Positions 45,803 to 59,303 of a stretch of DNA of 64,000 nucleotides are shown here, in pieces. Each line of letters starts with the position of its first letter. The first letter of the stretch is position 1. This DNA comes from Mycobacteriaceae bacterium (GTDB taxonomy: Bacteria; Actinomycetota; Actinomycetes; Mycobacteriales; Mycobacteriaceae). Position numbers and translations under genes: made by a program. The notes under the pieces were generated by a model that saw nothing but the letters and a program-made list of their open reading frames with translations, did not search any database and was not told where the DNA came from. The stretch spans positions 186,001 to 250,000 of the forward strand of contig JAFARC010000066.1 in NCBI GenBank assembly GCA_019245755.1, given 5' to 3'.

Positions 45803-46984
45803 CTAGGCCCGCTGCACTGGCCGTCGTACTGCCGGCAGCAGCATGAGCCCCGCTCCCAACCAGGCGAACCCCGGCAACCAGGGCAACGCCAGCGCAAGCA
45901 CGGGAACCCGCTGGAAGTGTCCCGCGACCAGGGCGATGCGCGCGATCGCCGCAACCGCCATGAGCGAGAACATGGCACCGACCGCCTTGCCTTCATCGCC
46001 GGTGTGGCCGAGCGCGAGGGCTGCCGCAACCGCGCTCATCATCACGCAGCCCCACGCGCCGCCGCAAACGAACTGCGCAGCCCCGAGCGAGACCACGTCC
46101 GTGGCTTTTGCCGCCGCCCAGGCCGAAGCGGCGGCGGCCAGCGCCGCCAGCGCCATGACGACGATGCCGCCGAACCGCTTCGTAAGCCACGACGCTGGCA
46201 CCATCAGCAGACTGAACCCGATCCAGAACAGCGTGAGGAGGGCGGGAAGATCGGCCGGCGGCGCGAATTTCGCGAAGAGCGGCTCGGCGTTGATGAAGGA
46301 ATGCACCTGGAACCCCATCGCCAGCAGCAGAATCGCCGCCAGGAACATCAGGAAGGTGGCCGACCGAATTTTGCCGCCTGGCTGTTTTTCGACGGGGGCG
46401 GAGCGGGCCAGCAGCTTTTCCGCCCACGCGATCGAGAAGGTCACCACGACGACCGAGGCGGCCGACGCGGCGAACATGATGCGGGGGTCGTAGGCCGTCA
46501 GCCAGCCGGCGAGAAATGGCGCCAGCAAGTCGGCGATGCCGATACCGAGTAGGAACAGCGATCCCACCCAGGGCTGCTGATCGCGCGGCGTGTACTGGCC
46601 GAGCAGCTTCAGCGGCGGCGCGCGCAGGGCCGAGGACGTGATTGCCCAGATGACCACCAGAGCGAGAAAGGCTGTCGTCCCCAAGCCGGTTGCCAACGGT
46701 AACAGCAAAAACGCCAACGCCGACAGCGCGGTCACCCCGGCGACCACCTTGCCGAGCCGGCCAACAATGTTGGCAACGCGGTCGGCGGCGATGCCGGTCA
46801 GCCAGTCACACAGCGCGAAGATGACTTGGTCGAGCAACAGAATCCACGGGACTACGCCGGCTTGGATCCCCGCTTGCGCCGCAAGTTTCGGCAGGAAGAT
46901 CACGTAGATGACCCAACTCAGCGTGAAGAAGAGTTGCATCAAGCCGAAATACACTCCGACGCCGGTCGACACCGCGCGGGGCAT
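45803..46984 (-). CDS. Major facilitator superfamily transporter
   Basis: This 393-residue protein has about twelve hydrophobic helices. ATG at 46984 is preferred because GCAGGGTGA lies upstream; the open frame to 47026 adds only a charged stretch. The N-terminus starts VYFGLMQLFFTLSWVIYVIF, and the loop after helix 2 reads WLTGIAADRVANIVGRLGK, an MFS-like motif A variant. The remembered M. tuberculosis order has mazG next to lpqU, so this gene appears inserted between them. The substrate is unknown. Confidence 0.8.
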   Translation of the reverse strand: MPRAVSTGVGVYFGLMQLFFTLSWVIYVIFLPKLAAQAGIQAGVVPWILLLDQVIFALCDWLTGIAADRVANIVGRLGKVVAGVTALSALAFLLLPLATGLGTTAFLALVVIWAITSSALRAPPLKLLGQYTPRDQQPWVGSLFLLGIGIADLLAPFLAGWLTAYDPRIMFAASAASVVVVTFSIAWAEKLLARSAPVEKQPGGKIRSATFLMFLAAILLLAMGFQVHSFINAEPLFAKFAPPADLPALLTLFWIGFSLLMVPASWLTKRFGGIVVMALAALAAAASAWAAAKATDVVSLGAAQFVCGGAWGCVMMSAVAAALALGHTGDEGKAVGAMFSLMAVAAIARIALVAGHFQRVPVLALALPWLPGFAWLGAGLMLLPAVRRPVQRA

Positions 46985-47404
46985 CGCGTCACCCTGCCGG
47001 CGATCTGGGTTACTGTCACAGTCCATCGCGTGACCGGGAATCGTTCAGGGCCGTCCGATTTGATGCCCGCACAGCGGGGCGGCGCGTACTCGGCGCCGCA
47101 ACGGAGCGGATCCGCCGTGAGCTCGGGCTCATCAACGCCGTTGCGATGCCCTGGAGGCGTGACGGGACATGTACACCAATGCCGCACCGCCTCCCAGCCC
47201 GTCGGTTTTGCAGCGCGCAGCCGCTTGGCTGCGCAGCCTGCAGTCTATGGTCTTCATCACGAAGTCGTGGCCTCTACGTCAGCAGCCTGCGCGCCACCAA
47301 CCTGAATCCCCAAGGCACCCGGCGACCCACGGTGTCCGGCGCACCGACTAGCTCGCCCACACCCGGCGTCGGGCCGCCGGGCTGCGCGACGGTAACGCGC
47401 CGCC
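46985..47404. other. Intergenic region between the MFS gene and the end of mazG
   Basis: This 420-base region lies between two minus-strand genes. A short frame at 47169-47351 has no recognisable domain and poor coding character, so I do not call it. The only structure noted is the hairpin at 47215-47234, listed separately. The MFS promoter must lie near its left end. Confidence 0.4.
47215..47234. terminator. Hairpin downstream of mazG
   Basis: GCGCAGCC and GGCTGCGC form a perfect 8-base stem with the loop GCTT. It lies about 170 bases beyond the mazG stop, on the transcribed side of that gene. It has no T-run, so a terminator role is tentative. Confidence 0.4.
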
Positions 47405-48575
47405 CTACTGCGGCTCGAGCTTGTTTGCCTGACCATCGGGGGCCGCGGCAGCTTGCTCAGCGGGGCTGCCGTTGGCCGGAACGTCTTCGTCGGCTTCGAA
47501 CTTCTCGGCGGGAAGTTCCTGCTCCACGCCCGGCTGCTCGTCGCCGGCTTGCTGCTGCGGCGTCGGTTCGGGCACCTCGACCGGCGCCGGTTCCGGCACC
47601 TCGACCGGCCCCGGCTCCGGCACGTCTGCCGGTCCGGGCTCCGGCTCTCGTTTGGGCTCGGGTTGGTGTTGCGGTGTGGGTTCCGGGACCGGCTCCGGGG
47701 TCGACGCAGTGGCCGCGGCCAGCGGCCAGTACGCGCGCCACTCGTCCTCCGAGATGGAATCCAAAGCAGCGACGTCGAGTTCCTCGGGTACCTCGTCGCC
47801 TCGCCGCTCAGTGGCGATTGCCTTCTCGGCCAGGCGCACCGCATCCATGAATTCCAGCACCTCGCTGCGCAGGTTGGTTTCGGCGTCGACGTCCGGCGAC
47901 ACCGTCACCGTGGTGAGCGCAGCGGGGATCAGATCCTCGGGCAGGCCCGCGTCGCGAACCCGCACAAGCACCTTCTGCGCCAGCGCCAGCGCCGGCTGAC
48001 CCGTCGGCACCCCGTCCAGGCAGGACCCGCGCGGCTTCTCGACGGCCTTGCGCTGGTCCCACTGGGCGATCTGGTCCTCCAGCGAAATGGACTCTCCCGC
48101 GATCACACCGGGCACGCGGTTGCCGAGCTTGCGCAACAGCGAGTCGGCGACGTCATCGATGGTGAACGGGTGCTGCGGCGCGTCCTCGGCGATGCGGGCG
48201 TGGAAGAGCACCTGCAGCAGCACGTCGCCCAGCTCCTCGCGCAGATCGTCGGCGTTGCCGCTGCGGACGGCGTCGAACAGCTCGTAAGTTTCCTCCAGCA
48301 GGTAGCGACGCAGCGAATCGTGGGTCTGCTCGCTCTCCCATGGACCGTCGGTGCGCAGCGTGTCCATCAAGGCGACAGCGTCGATCAGCCGCTCCCCGGG
48401 CTGCGGATCCGGCGCCGCGATGAGCGTGTCGCCGGCTTCCAGGCGTTCCTTCACCGCGGGGTGCTCGGGGTCCGACGACAGCAACACCGGCGCGTCAGTG
48501 CCGCCCGCGTGCACCGGCCGTGCCCCGGGCAGCGACCACGGCACCTTGACGGGCATCTCTTCGGTGTATTGGACC

Positions 48576-52337
<3,762 letters not shown>

Positions 52338-52394
52338 GATGCCGCCATTCTAGGTGCAGAGCGGGATGAATGCGAAAAGTAATGCGCGCGAAGG

Positions 52395-53027
52395 CTAATC
52401 GTCGTGGAGCACCGGGTCGGCCTCGAGGTGGGTCAGGCCGTTCCAGCACAGGTTGACCAGGTGCGCGGCCACCACTTCTTTTTTCGGCTCGCGCGCGTCG
52501 AGCCACCACTGCGCCGTCATCGAGACCGAGCCCACGAGCGCCTGCGCGTAGAGCGGCGCCATCTCGGGGTCCAGGCCTCGGCGGGCGAAGTCGCCGGCCA
52601 GGATCGACGACACCTGGTTGACCGCCTCGTTGAGCAGGGTGGAGTAGGTGCCCGAGGTGATGCTCGCCGGGGAGTCGCGGATCAGGATCCGGAATCCGTC
52701 GGTGCGTTCCTCGACGTAGGTCAGCAACGCAAGGGCCACCCGCTCGACACGCACCCGTGAGCGGTTGTTCGTCAGTGACGAGGTGATGCCGTCGAGCAGT
52801 GCCGACATCTCCCGGTCGACGACGACCGCGTACAGCCCCTCCTTGCCACCGAAGTGCTCGTAGACCACTGGTTTGGAGACGTTGGCCCGCTGCGCGATCT
52901 CCTCGATCGAGGTGCCCTCGTATCCGCGCTCGGCGAACAGCGACCGGGCGATCTCGATGAGCTGGTGGCGTCGCTCTGCACCGGTCATGCGCGCGCGGGT
53001 GCGCACTTCTTTCTCCGGTGCCGCCAC
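52395..53027 (-). CDS. TetR-family regulator (Rv1019-like)
   Basis: This 210-residue regulator starts at GTG 53027 with MAAPEKEVRTRARMTGAERR. The helix-turn-helix SIEEIAQRANVSKPVVYEHF is near residues 47-66, followed by GGKEGLYAVVVDREM, which is highly conserved in this group. It sits just upstream of mfd on the same strand, as Rv1019 does before Rv1020, and may be co-transcribed with mfd and mazG. The much longer open frame upstream of 53027 crosses a tRNA gene and is not coding. Confidence 0.88.
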   Translation of the reverse strand: MAAPEKEVRTRARMTGAERRHQLIEIARSLFAERGYEGTSIEEIAQRANVSKPVVYEHFGGKEGLYAVVVDREMSALLDGITSSLTNNRSRVRVERVALALLTYVEERTDGFRILIRDSPASITSGTYSTLLNEAVNQVSSILAGDFARRGLDPEMAPLYAQALVGSVSMTAQWWLDAREPKKEVVAAHLVNLCWNGLTHLEADPVLHDD

Positions 53028-53081
53028 GCCTACCAGCGTATCCCGGTCCAATAGAGTCGCTACGCTGAACCAGTTGACCGG

Positions 53082-53153
53082 TCCGTCGTGGTGTAATCGG
53101 CAGCACATCAGATTTTGGTTCTGAGAGTTCAGGTTCGAGTCCTGGCGACGGAG
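53082..53153 (+). tRNA. glnU: tRNA-Gln (anticodon UUG)
   Basis: The 72-base sequence folds with acceptor TCCGTCG/CGACGGA and anticodon stem TCAGA/TCTGA carrying the loop TTTTGGT, so UUG is at positions 34-36. The T-arm is CAGG with loop TTCGAGT and the matching CCTG. CCA is not encoded. It lies between the TetR gene and glmU, as in M. tuberculosis. Confidence 0.95.
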
Positions 53154-53247
53154 CAGCCAGCTAGGCCTGCCGAGCGAGCAGACAAACCAGGCTTGCCGGG
53201 TGACACTTGGCACGGAGTGAGGTGGCGCGCCCGGGGCGGGAGGTTCG

Positions 53248-54723
53248 ATGACAACCCACGGCGATTCAGCGGTCGTGGTACTGGCCGCCGGGGCCGGGAC
53301 CCGCATGCGGTCGGATACCCCCAAGGTGCTGCATCCGATCGCGGGGCGCACCATGCTCGCCCACACGCTGCAATCCGTGGCCACGCTGGCGCCCCAACAC
53401 CTCGTGGTCGTGCTCGGCCGCGACCGCGACAAGATCGAGCCCACCGTCGCCGAGCTGGCCGACCACCTGGGCCGCAGCATCGAGGTCGCCGTGCAGGAGC
53501 AGCAGCTGGGCACCGGCCATGCCGCCGCGTGTGGCCTGAACGCGCTGCGTGCGGACTTTACCGGTGTCGTGGTGGTCACCTCTGCCGACATCCCACTCTT
53601 GGACGCCGACACCCTCGCCGAGCTGATCACCACGCACAGCGCCGGGCCGGCAGCGGTCACGGTGCTGACCACGACGCTGCCCGACCCCTCCGGATACGGC
53701 CGCATCCTGCGCAGCCGGGACCGCGAGGTGATTGCAGTCGTCGAGCAGGCCGACGCGACCCCGTCGCAGCGAGAAATCCGCGAGGTCAACGCGGGGGTGT
53801 ACGCGTTCGACATCGCTGTGCTGCGCTCGGCGTTGAGCCGATTGCGCTCCGACAACGCCCAGCACGAGCTCTATTTGACCGACGTGATCTCGATCGTCCG
53901 CCAGGACGGCAGGATCGTGCACGCCAAGCACGTCGATGACAGCACCGTGGTAGCCGGCGTGAACGATCGGGTGCAGCTGGGCGCCCTGTCCGCCGAGCTG
54001 AACCGGCGCATCGCCACGGGCCATCAGCGTGCCGGGGTGACGATCATCGACCCCGCGACGACGTGGATCGACGTGGATGTGACGATCGGCCGCGACACCG
54101 TGGTTCTGCCCAACACGCAGCTATTCGGCGCCACCCGGATAGGCGCCCGGTGCGTGATCGGCCCGGACACCACGCTCACCGACGTGACCGTCGGCGACGC
54201 CGCTTCGGTGGTGCGCACGCACGGGTCCTCGTCGACGATCGGCGATGCCGCGAACGTCGGCCCGTTCACGTACCTGCGGCCGGGAACCGTGCTGGGCGCC
54301 GACGCCAAGCTGGGGGCGTTCGTCGAGGCGAAGAATTCGACGATCGGCGCCGGCACGAAGGTGCCCCACCTGACGTATGTCGGCGACGCCGATATCGGTG
54401 AGCACAGCAACATCGGCGCGTCCAGCGTCTTCGTCAATTACGACGGCCAAACCAAGCGCCGCACAAAGGTGGGTTCGCATGTGCGCACCGGCTCCGACAC
54501 CATGTTTGTCGCCCCGGTGACCGTCGGCGATGGGGCGTACACCGGGGCCGGCACCGTGCTGCGTGAGGACGTGCCGCCGGGTGCGCTGGCGGTGTCGGCG
54601 GGACCTCAGCGCAACATCGAGGGCTGGGTGGCCCGCAAACGCCCGGGTTCGGCGGCCGCCGAAGCCGCCGAGGCTGCTCGGCGGGCACCCAACCCGCCGT
54701 CACGCGACGAGGACTCGCCGTAA
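53248..54723 (+). CDS. glmU: GlmU, bifunctional UDP-GlcNAc pyrophosphorylase/acetyltransferase
   Basis: This 491-residue enzyme makes UDP-N-acetylglucosamine for peptidoglycan. The N-terminal uridyltransferase has [18 protein letters not shown] near residue 11 and [10 protein letters not shown] with the metal aspartate. The C-terminal left-handed beta-helix shows hexapeptide repeats ([33 protein letters not shown]) and [17 protein letters not shown], the acetyltransferase site. A short disordered Ala/Pro tail is typical of mycobacteria. ATG 53248 follows GAGG. It leads the glmU-prs block. Confidence 0.97.
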   Translation: MTTHGDSAVVVLAAGAGTRMRSDTPKVLHPIAGRTMLAHTLQSVATLAPQHLVVVLGRDRDKIEPTVAELADHLGRSIEVAVQEQQLGTGHAAACGLNALRADFTGVVVVTSADIPLLDADTLAELITTHSAGPAAVTVLTTTLPDPSGYGRILRSRDREVIAVVEQADATPSQREIREVNAGVYAFDIAVLRSALSRLRSDNAQHELYLTDVISIVRQDGRIVHAKHVDDSTVVAGVNDRVQLGALSAELNRRIATGHQRAGVTIIDPATTWIDVDVTIGRDTVVLPNTQLFGATRIGARCVIGPDTTLTDVTVGDAASVVRTHGSSSTIGDAANVGPFTYLRPGTVLGADAKLGAFVEAKNSTIGAGTKVPHLTYVGDADIGEHSNIGASSVFVNYDGQTKRRTKVGSHVRTGSDTMFVAPVTVGDGAYTGAGTVLREDVPPGALAVSAGPQRNIEGWVARKRPGSAAAEAAEAARRAPNPPSRDEDSP

Positions 54724-54728
54724 ATTGT

Positions 54729-54755
54729 GTTGCCGATTGTTGGTTTAGCGGCAAC
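54729..54755. terminator. Hairpin after glmU
   Basis: GTTGCCG and CGGCAAC pair perfectly over 7 bases around a 13-base loop, starting 5 bases after the glmU stop codon. The long loop and lack of a following T-run make terminator activity uncertain; it could instead trim or stabilise the glmU-prs message. Confidence 0.35.
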
Positions 54756-54825
54756 CCGGCACCCGGGCGCGCGTTTCCCTACGTACGATTAGGCCGACAT
54801 CCCGATCCTGAACCGGCGAGGCACC

Positions 54826-55806
54826 GTGGGCACCGAATGGACCGATAACCGCAAGAACCTGATGCTGTTCGCCGGCCGCGCGCACCCCGAACTCGCCGAT
54901 CAGGTTGCCAAGGAACTCGACGTCCCCGTCACCGCACAGACCGCTCGCGACTTCGCCAACGGCGAGATCTTCGTCCGCTTCGAGGAGTCTGTCCGCGGCT
55001 GCGACGCTTTCGTCCTGCAGTCCCATCCGGCCCCGTTGAACACGTGGCTGATGGAGCAGTTGATCATGTTGGACGCGCTCAAGCGCGGCAGCGCCAAGCG
55101 GATCACCGCAATCCTGCCGTTCTACCCCTACGCTCGGCAGGACAAGAAGCACCGGGGCCGCGAACCCATTTCGGCACGGCTGGTCGCCGACCTGCTCAAG
55201 ACCGCCGGCGCTGACCGAATCATCACCGTGGACCTGCACACCGACCAGATTCAGGGGTTCTTTGACGGCCCGGTCGACCACATGCGCGCCCAGAACCTGC
55301 TCACCGGTTATATCAAGGACAACTACCCCAACCACGACAAGGTCGTGGTGTCCCCCGACTCGGGCCGGGTCCGCATCGCCGAGAAGTGGGCCGATGCGCT
55401 CGGCGGTGTCCCGTTGGCCTTCATCCACAAAACGCGCGATCCGCGGGTGCCCAACCAGGTGGTGTCCAACCGGGTGGTCGGTGACGTGGCGGGCCGCACC
55501 TGTGTGCTGATCGACGACATGATCGACACCGGTGGCACCATCGCCGGTGCGGTGCGGCTGCTGCGCGACGCCGGTGCCCGCGACGTGATCATCGCCGCGT
55601 CGCACGGCGTGCTGTCGCATCCCGCGCCGGAGCGGCTGGCGGCAAGTGGCGCCAAAGAGGTGATCGTGACCAATACCCTGCCGATCGGTGAGGACAAGCG
55701 GTTCCCGCAGCTGACCGTATTGTCGATCGCGCCGCTGCTCGCCAGCACGATCCGGGCTGTCTTCGAAAATGGTTCGGTGACAGGGCTTTTCGACGGGGAG
55801 GCGTAA
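54826..55806 (+). CDS. prs: Ribose-phosphate pyrophosphokinase
   Basis: This 326-residue enzyme makes PRPP from ribose 5-phosphate and ATP for nucleotides, histidine, tryptophan and, in mycobacteria, decaprenyl-phosphoryl-arabinose. It starts at GTG. FANGEIFVRFEESVRG near residue 45, YPYARQDKKHRGREPISAR with the flexible-loop region, VVSPDSGRVRIAEKW and the PRPP loop VLIDDMIDTGGTI near residue 228 are all intact. The name prsA is used in M. tuberculosis. Its stop shares a base with the next start (TAATG). Confidence 0.97.
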   Translation: MGTEWTDNRKNLMLFAGRAHPELADQVAKELDVPVTAQTARDFANGEIFVRFEESVRGCDAFVLQSHPAPLNTWLMEQLIMLDALKRGSAKRITAILPFYPYARQDKKHRGREPISARLVADLLKTAGADRIITVDLHTDQIQGFFDGPVDHMRAQNLLTGYIKDNYPNHDKVVVSPDSGRVRIAEKWADALGGVPLAFIHKTRDPRVPNQVVSNRVVGDVAGRTCVLIDDMIDTGGTIAGAVRLLRDAGARDVIIAASHGVLSHPAPERLAASGAKEVIVTNTLPIGEDKRFPQLTVLSIAPLLASTIRAVFENGSVTGLFDGEA

Positions 55807-56165
55807 TGCCGGGCGGCGAGTCGAACAGGACGGTCATCTACCACAACCCGCGCTGCTCGACCGCACGCACGGGGCTGCAGCTGCTGCGCGACAACGGCGT
55901 GGAGCCAACGATGGTGGAATACCTGAAAACTGCGCCGACCCGGGGCCGGTTGGTCGACATGATTCGCGACGCCGGCATCGACGTGCGCGGCGCGGTCCGA
56001 AACAAAGAGACGCCCTACGCGCAGCTGAACCTCGCCGACACCAGCGATGACGAACTGCTCGACGCGATGGCCGCCTACCCGATGCTCATCGAGCGGCCGT
56101 TCGTCGTCACGCCGAAGGGGACTCGACGGTGCCGGCCCGCGCACGCCGTCCGAGAGATTCTGTGA
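55806..56165 (+). CDS. ArsC/Spx-family thioredoxin-fold protein
   Basis: This 119-residue protein starts MPGGESNRTVIYHNPRCSTA. The HNPRCSTAR loop holds the single nucleophilic cysteine typical of glutaredoxin-coupled arsenate reductases. NKETPYAQLNL, IERPFVVTPKGTRRCRP include the three arginine positions expected to bind the oxyanion (R-x-x-E and the final RPAHAV region). Its start overlaps the prs stop and its end overlaps lpqT. In M. tuberculosis prs is next to lpqT as remembered, so this gene may be an addition. Arsenate as substrate is likely but not proved. Confidence 0.82.
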   Translation: MPGGESNRTVIYHNPRCSTARTGLQLLRDNGVEPTMVEYLKTAPTRGRLVDMIRDAGIDVRGAVRNKETPYAQLNLADTSDDELLDAMAAYPMLIERPFVVTPKGTRRCRPAHAVREIL

Positions 56166-56815
56166 GGCGTTGTAGTGTCCTCGCGGGGCTGGCGCTGTCG
56201 GTGCTGGTCGCCGGGTGCGGCGCCAAGGCGCCGGACTACCGGTCTGTTCTGCCGCCGTCCTCGCCGAAGACGGCGACCACCGCCGCGGAGCGGCCGGTGC
56301 CGATCGCCGATTACCTGCTCGGCCACGGCGTCAACGGCGTGCCGATGACGCAGGCAACGCTGACCGGCGTCAAGGTGTCGATGCCGTGCCCGCCCGGCTG
56401 GTCGGTGGTCAGTGATCCGAAGCAGGAGGCCACGTTCGAGGTCATCCGCAAGACCACCGTCGCCGCTTATCAACCCACCGCGATGCTGATGGTGTTCAGG
56501 CTGATCGGCAACTTCGACGTGGCGGAGGCGATTCGGCACGGCTACGCGGACGCCGAGTTGAGCGACCGGTTCAATCGGCTGAATGCTTCGATGGCCGATT
56601 TCCGCGGGATGCCGTCGGCGATGATCGAGGGCAGCTATAACGTCGGCGAGCAGCGGCTGCACACCTACAACCGCATCGTGATCGCGACGGGGCCGCCGCC
56701 GGCCAATCAGCGGTATCTGGTGCAGTTTTCGGTCACCACGGCGGCTGATCAGGCCGAGTCCCTGGGTCCCGACGTCGGGTCGATCATTAAGGGTTTCGCC
56801 GTCGCCGCCGCCTGA
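56129..56815 (+). CDS. lpqT: Lipoprotein LpqT
   Basis: This 228-residue lipoprotein starts at GTG 56129, chosen because RRPRDSV before the signal core resembles the M. tuberculosis protein; GTG 56162 would also leave a full signal sequence. The lipobox is LVAGC near residue 30. A Pro/Ser/Thr-rich linker precedes a compact domain with PCPPGWSVVSDPK, PTAMLMVFRL and a C-terminal VGSIIKGFAV, the LpqN/LpqT family fold. LpqN relatives bind envelope lipids and secreted partners; the exact role here is unknown. It overlaps the ArsC-like gene by 37 bases. Confidence 0.87.
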   Translation: MPARARRPRDSVRRCSVLAGLALSVLVAGCGAKAPDYRSVLPPSSPKTATTAAERPVPIADYLLGHGVNGVPMTQATLTGVKVSMPCPPGWSVVSDPKQEATFEVIRKTTVAAYQPTAMLMVFRLIGNFDVAEAIRHGYADAELSDRFNRLNASMADFRGMPSAMIEGSYNVGEQRLHTYNRIVIATGPPPANQRYLVQFSVTTAADQAESLGPDVGSIIKGFAVAAA

Positions 56816-56858
56816 CCGCGACTGAAATCCTGACCGCCACTGACATAGGGTATCTGTC

Positions 56859-57728
56859 GTGACGGACTGGACCGCAACCGAGCTGCCCTCGTTCGCCGGA
56901 CGCACGGTCGTCGTGACCGGCGCCAACAGCGGTCTTGGGCTGGTGACCGCGCGCGAACTGGCCGCTGCCGGTGCGCGTGTGGTGCTCGCCGTCCGCAACA
57001 CCACCAAGGGCGACGCGGCCGCCGCGGGAATGCCGGGCGATGTCGAGGTGCGCCGCTTGGACCTGCAGGATCTGGCTTCGGTTCACGAATTCGCCGACGG
57101 GATCACCGCGGTCGATGTCGTCGTCAACAACGCCGGCATCATGGCCGTGCCGTACGCCGTTACCAAGGACGGCTTCGAAAGCCAGATCGGCACCAACCAT
57201 CTCGGCCATTTCACGTTGACCAACCTGCTGCTGCCCAAGATCAGCGACCGTGTCGTAACGGTGTCGTCGATGTTCCACTGGATCGGCCAGATCAGCCTCG
57301 AAGACCTGAACTGGAAGTCGCGGCCGTACCACGCATGGCTTGCCTACGCGCAGTCGAAGCTGGCCAACCTGCTGTTCACCCGCGAGTTGCAGCGCCGCTT
57401 GGATAAGATCGGCTCGTCGGTACTGTCGCTGGCCGCCCATCCCGGTTATTCCACCACGAACCTTCAGGGACACAGCGGCCGTCGGATCAGCGATGCGCTG
57501 ATGACCTTTGGTGGCAACGTGATGGCCACCGACGCGCACTTCGGTGCGCGACAGACGATGTTCGCCGTGTCACAGCAGCTGCCGGGTGACACGTTCATCG
57601 GTCCCCGGTTCGGGCTGTCCGGCCGTACTCAGCCCGTCGGCCGCAGCCCGCGCGCCAAAAACGTCGGCACCGCGGCCGCTCTGTGGGAGCTGTCCGAGCA
57701 GCTCACGGGCACGAAATTTCCGCTCTGA
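56859..57728 (+). CDS. Short-chain dehydrogenase/reductase
   Basis: This 289-residue SDR starts at GTG. TGANSGLGLVTARELA near residue 24 is the cofactor loop and the arginine in LAVRNTTKGDA suggests NADP(H). NNAGIM near residue 94, the catalytic serine in VVTVSSMFH and YAQSKLAN with the Tyr-Lys pair are complete. It belongs to the retinol-dehydrogenase/WW-oxidoreductase-like group of mycobacterial SDRs. It is inserted between lpqT and rplY. The substrate is unknown. Confidence 0.87.
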   Translation: MTDWTATELPSFAGRTVVVTGANSGLGLVTARELAAAGARVVLAVRNTTKGDAAAAGMPGDVEVRRLDLQDLASVHEFADGITAVDVVVNNAGIMAVPYAVTKDGFESQIGTNHLGHFTLTNLLLPKISDRVVTVSSMFHWIGQISLEDLNWKSRPYHAWLAYAQSKLANLLFTRELQRRLDKIGSSVLSLAAHPGYSTTNLQGHSGRRISDALMTFGGNVMATDAHFGARQTMFAVSQQLPGDTFIGPRFGLSGRTQPVGRSPRAKNVGTAAALWELSEQLTGTKFPL

Positions 57729-57822
57729 TGCCCTGATGCGCTAACCTGTTCGGGCGTCACGGCGAGGGTGGTTGCGGCCACCGTTATCGACGGAGACTTG
57801 CCCGTCCAAGGCGGATGCTCTC

Positions 57823-57849
57823 TTGCCGTGCCCCGAACCGTCACGGCAA
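57823..57849 (+). promoter_or_regulatory. Hairpin in the rplY leader
   Basis: TTGCCGTG and CACGGCAA form a perfect 8-base stem with an 11-base loop. The stem ends only four bases before the ribosome-binding sequence AGGAGCG of rplY. Such a structure could influence translation of the ribosomal protein, but no known leader family was recognised. Confidence 0.4.
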
Positions 57850-57862
57850 CCACAGGAGCGAC

Positions 57863-58507
57863 ATGGCGATCACCACCAATCGGCTCACCGCATCGGTGCG
57901 CACCCAGACCGGAAAAGGCGCGTCCCGGCGGGCGCGCCGCCAGGGCAGGATTCCCGCGGTTCTTTACGGTCACGGCACCGACCCTCAACACTTGGAGTTG
58001 CCCGGCCATGACTTCGCGGCGGTGCTGCGCCATTCCGGAACCAACGCCGTGCTCACCCTCGACATCGAGGGTCAAGAACAGCTGGCGCTGACCAAGGCGC
58101 TGGACATCCACCCGATCCGCCGCAACATCCAGCACGCCGATCTTCTGGTTGTGCGTCGCGGCGAGAAGGTCACCGTGGAGGTGCCCGTGTCGGTCGAGGG
58201 TGAGGCGGCTCCCGGCACGCTGGTGACCCAGGACTCCAGCACCGTCGAGATCGAGGCCGAGGCGCTGTCGATTCCCGAGCAGCTGACGCTGTCGGTCGAG
58301 GGCGTTGAGGAGGGTACCCAGTTCCTCGCCGGGCAGATTGAGCTGCCGCGGGGTGTCACGCTGGTGTCCGATCCCGACATGCTGGTGGTCAACGTCGTCA
58401 CCGCGCCGACCATTGAGGAGCCGGAAGCCGAGGCTGCGGCTGAGGGCGAGGCAGCTGCCGCGGCGACGGCTGAAGAGCAGTCTGGCGCCGACTCGGCCAC
58501 CGAATAG
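57863..58507 (+). CDS. rplY: Ribosomal protein bL25 (CTC form)
   Basis: This 214-residue protein starts at ATG 57863 behind CAGGAGCG. The N-terminal 5S-rRNA-binding domain has [20 protein letters not shown] and the [17 protein letters not shown]-like segment near residue 90. The C-terminal TL5/CTC domain includes [15 protein letters not shown] and ends in a very acidic, Ala/Glu-rich tail. Long L25 proteins of this form are usual in actinobacteria. It is followed after three bases by pth, as in Rv1015c-Rv1014c. Confidence 0.95.
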   Translation: MAITTNRLTASVRTQTGKGASRRARRQGRIPAVLYGHGTDPQHLELPGHDFAAVLRHSGTNAVLTLDIEGQEQLALTKALDIHPIRRNIQHADLLVVRRGEKVTVEVPVSVEGEAAPGTLVTQDSSTVEIEAEALSIPEQLTLSVEGVEEGTQFLAGQIELPRGVTLVSDPDMLVVNVVTAPTIEEPEAEAAAEGEAAAAATAEEQSGADSATE

Positions 58508-58510
58508 CCG

Positions 58511-59086
58511 GTGGCCGAGCCGCTGCTGGTGGTCGGCCTGGGCAATCCCGGGCCGGTCTACGCCAAGACCCGGCACAACATCGGGTTCATGGTGGCCGAC
58601 CTGCTGGCGGCGCGTGCCGGCTCGAACTACAAGCTGCACAAGCGTTCCGGTGCCGATGTCGCCACTGGACGCCTGGCCGGCAGACCGGTGATTCTCGGTC
58701 GGCCGCGCAGTTACATGAACGAGTCGGGCCGCCAGGTCGCCGCGCTCGCCAAGTTCTATTCCATGCCGCCGGCTGACCTGATCGTCATCCACGATGAACT
58801 CGACGTCGACTTCGGCAAGATCCGACTGAAGCTCGGTGGCGGCGAAGGCGGACACAATGGCGTCCGCTCGGTGGCTGCGGCGTTGGGCACCAAGGACTTT
58901 CACCGCGTGCGGATCGGCATCGGCCGCCCGCCGGGTCGCAAGGACCCCGCCGCGTTCGTGTTGGAGAATTTCGCCACTGCCGAACGTCCCGACGTGCCGG
59001 TGATGTGTGAGCAGGCCGCGGATGCCACCGAGTTGCTGATGAAGCTAGGGCTGGAGGCCGCCCAGAATCAGGTGCACGCCTGGTAA
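58511..59086 (+). CDS. pth: Peptidyl-tRNA hydrolase
   Basis: This 191-residue enzyme releases peptides from stalled peptidyl-tRNA. It starts at [23 protein letters not shown] contains the catalytic histidine near residue 22. [16 protein letters not shown] carries the conserved asparagine, [20 protein letters not shown] the aspartate, and [12 protein letters not shown] the second asparagine-containing loop. All catalytic residues are present and length is normal. Confidence 0.97.
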   Translation: MAEPLLVVGLGNPGPVYAKTRHNIGFMVADLLAARAGSNYKLHKRSGADVATGRLAGRPVILGRPRSYMNESGRQVAALAKFYSMPPADLIVIHDELDVDFGKIRLKLGGGEGGHNGVRSVAAALGTKDFHRVRIGIGRPPGRKDPAAFVLENFATAERPDVPVMCEQAADATELLMKLGLEAAQNQVHAW

Positions 59087-59108
59087 CGTTGGCGGCCACG
59101 TGCAAAGA

Positions 59109-59127
59109 AAGTTGCATCATGCAACTT
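59109..59127. promoter_or_regulatory. Perfect 19-base palindrome, MarR-type operator candidate
   Basis: AAGTTGCATCATGCAACTT has nine-base arms around a central C. Palindromes built on TTGCATNATGCAA are classic MarR-family operators. It lies 22 bases after the pth stop and 177 bases before the SDR gene. No MarR gene occurs in the window. Confidence 0.6.
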
Positions 59128-59303
59128 ATCGGGCGATTCAACTCACCCCGCCCACCTCCCGCCGTCGCCGGAGCCTAGCTGTAGCGACAGCGCGAACGCC
59201 GTTTCCCCACCGCCGGGACGGGTTATCCCCCGGAGAGCCCGTCGGAGCTACGCGGCCAAACCGTTGACCGTGATGAGCGTGCAACCCCGCGAAAGGAGCC
59301 GTC

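Noticed and set aside
47169-47351. 60-residue frame between the MFS gene and mazG
   Set aside because: No start signal, domain or coding bias was convincing; it also spans the 47215-47234 hairpin.
53028-53855. Extension of the Rv1019-like regulator to 486 residues
   Set aside because: It crosses the tRNA-Gln gene and the glmU coding region on the other strand.
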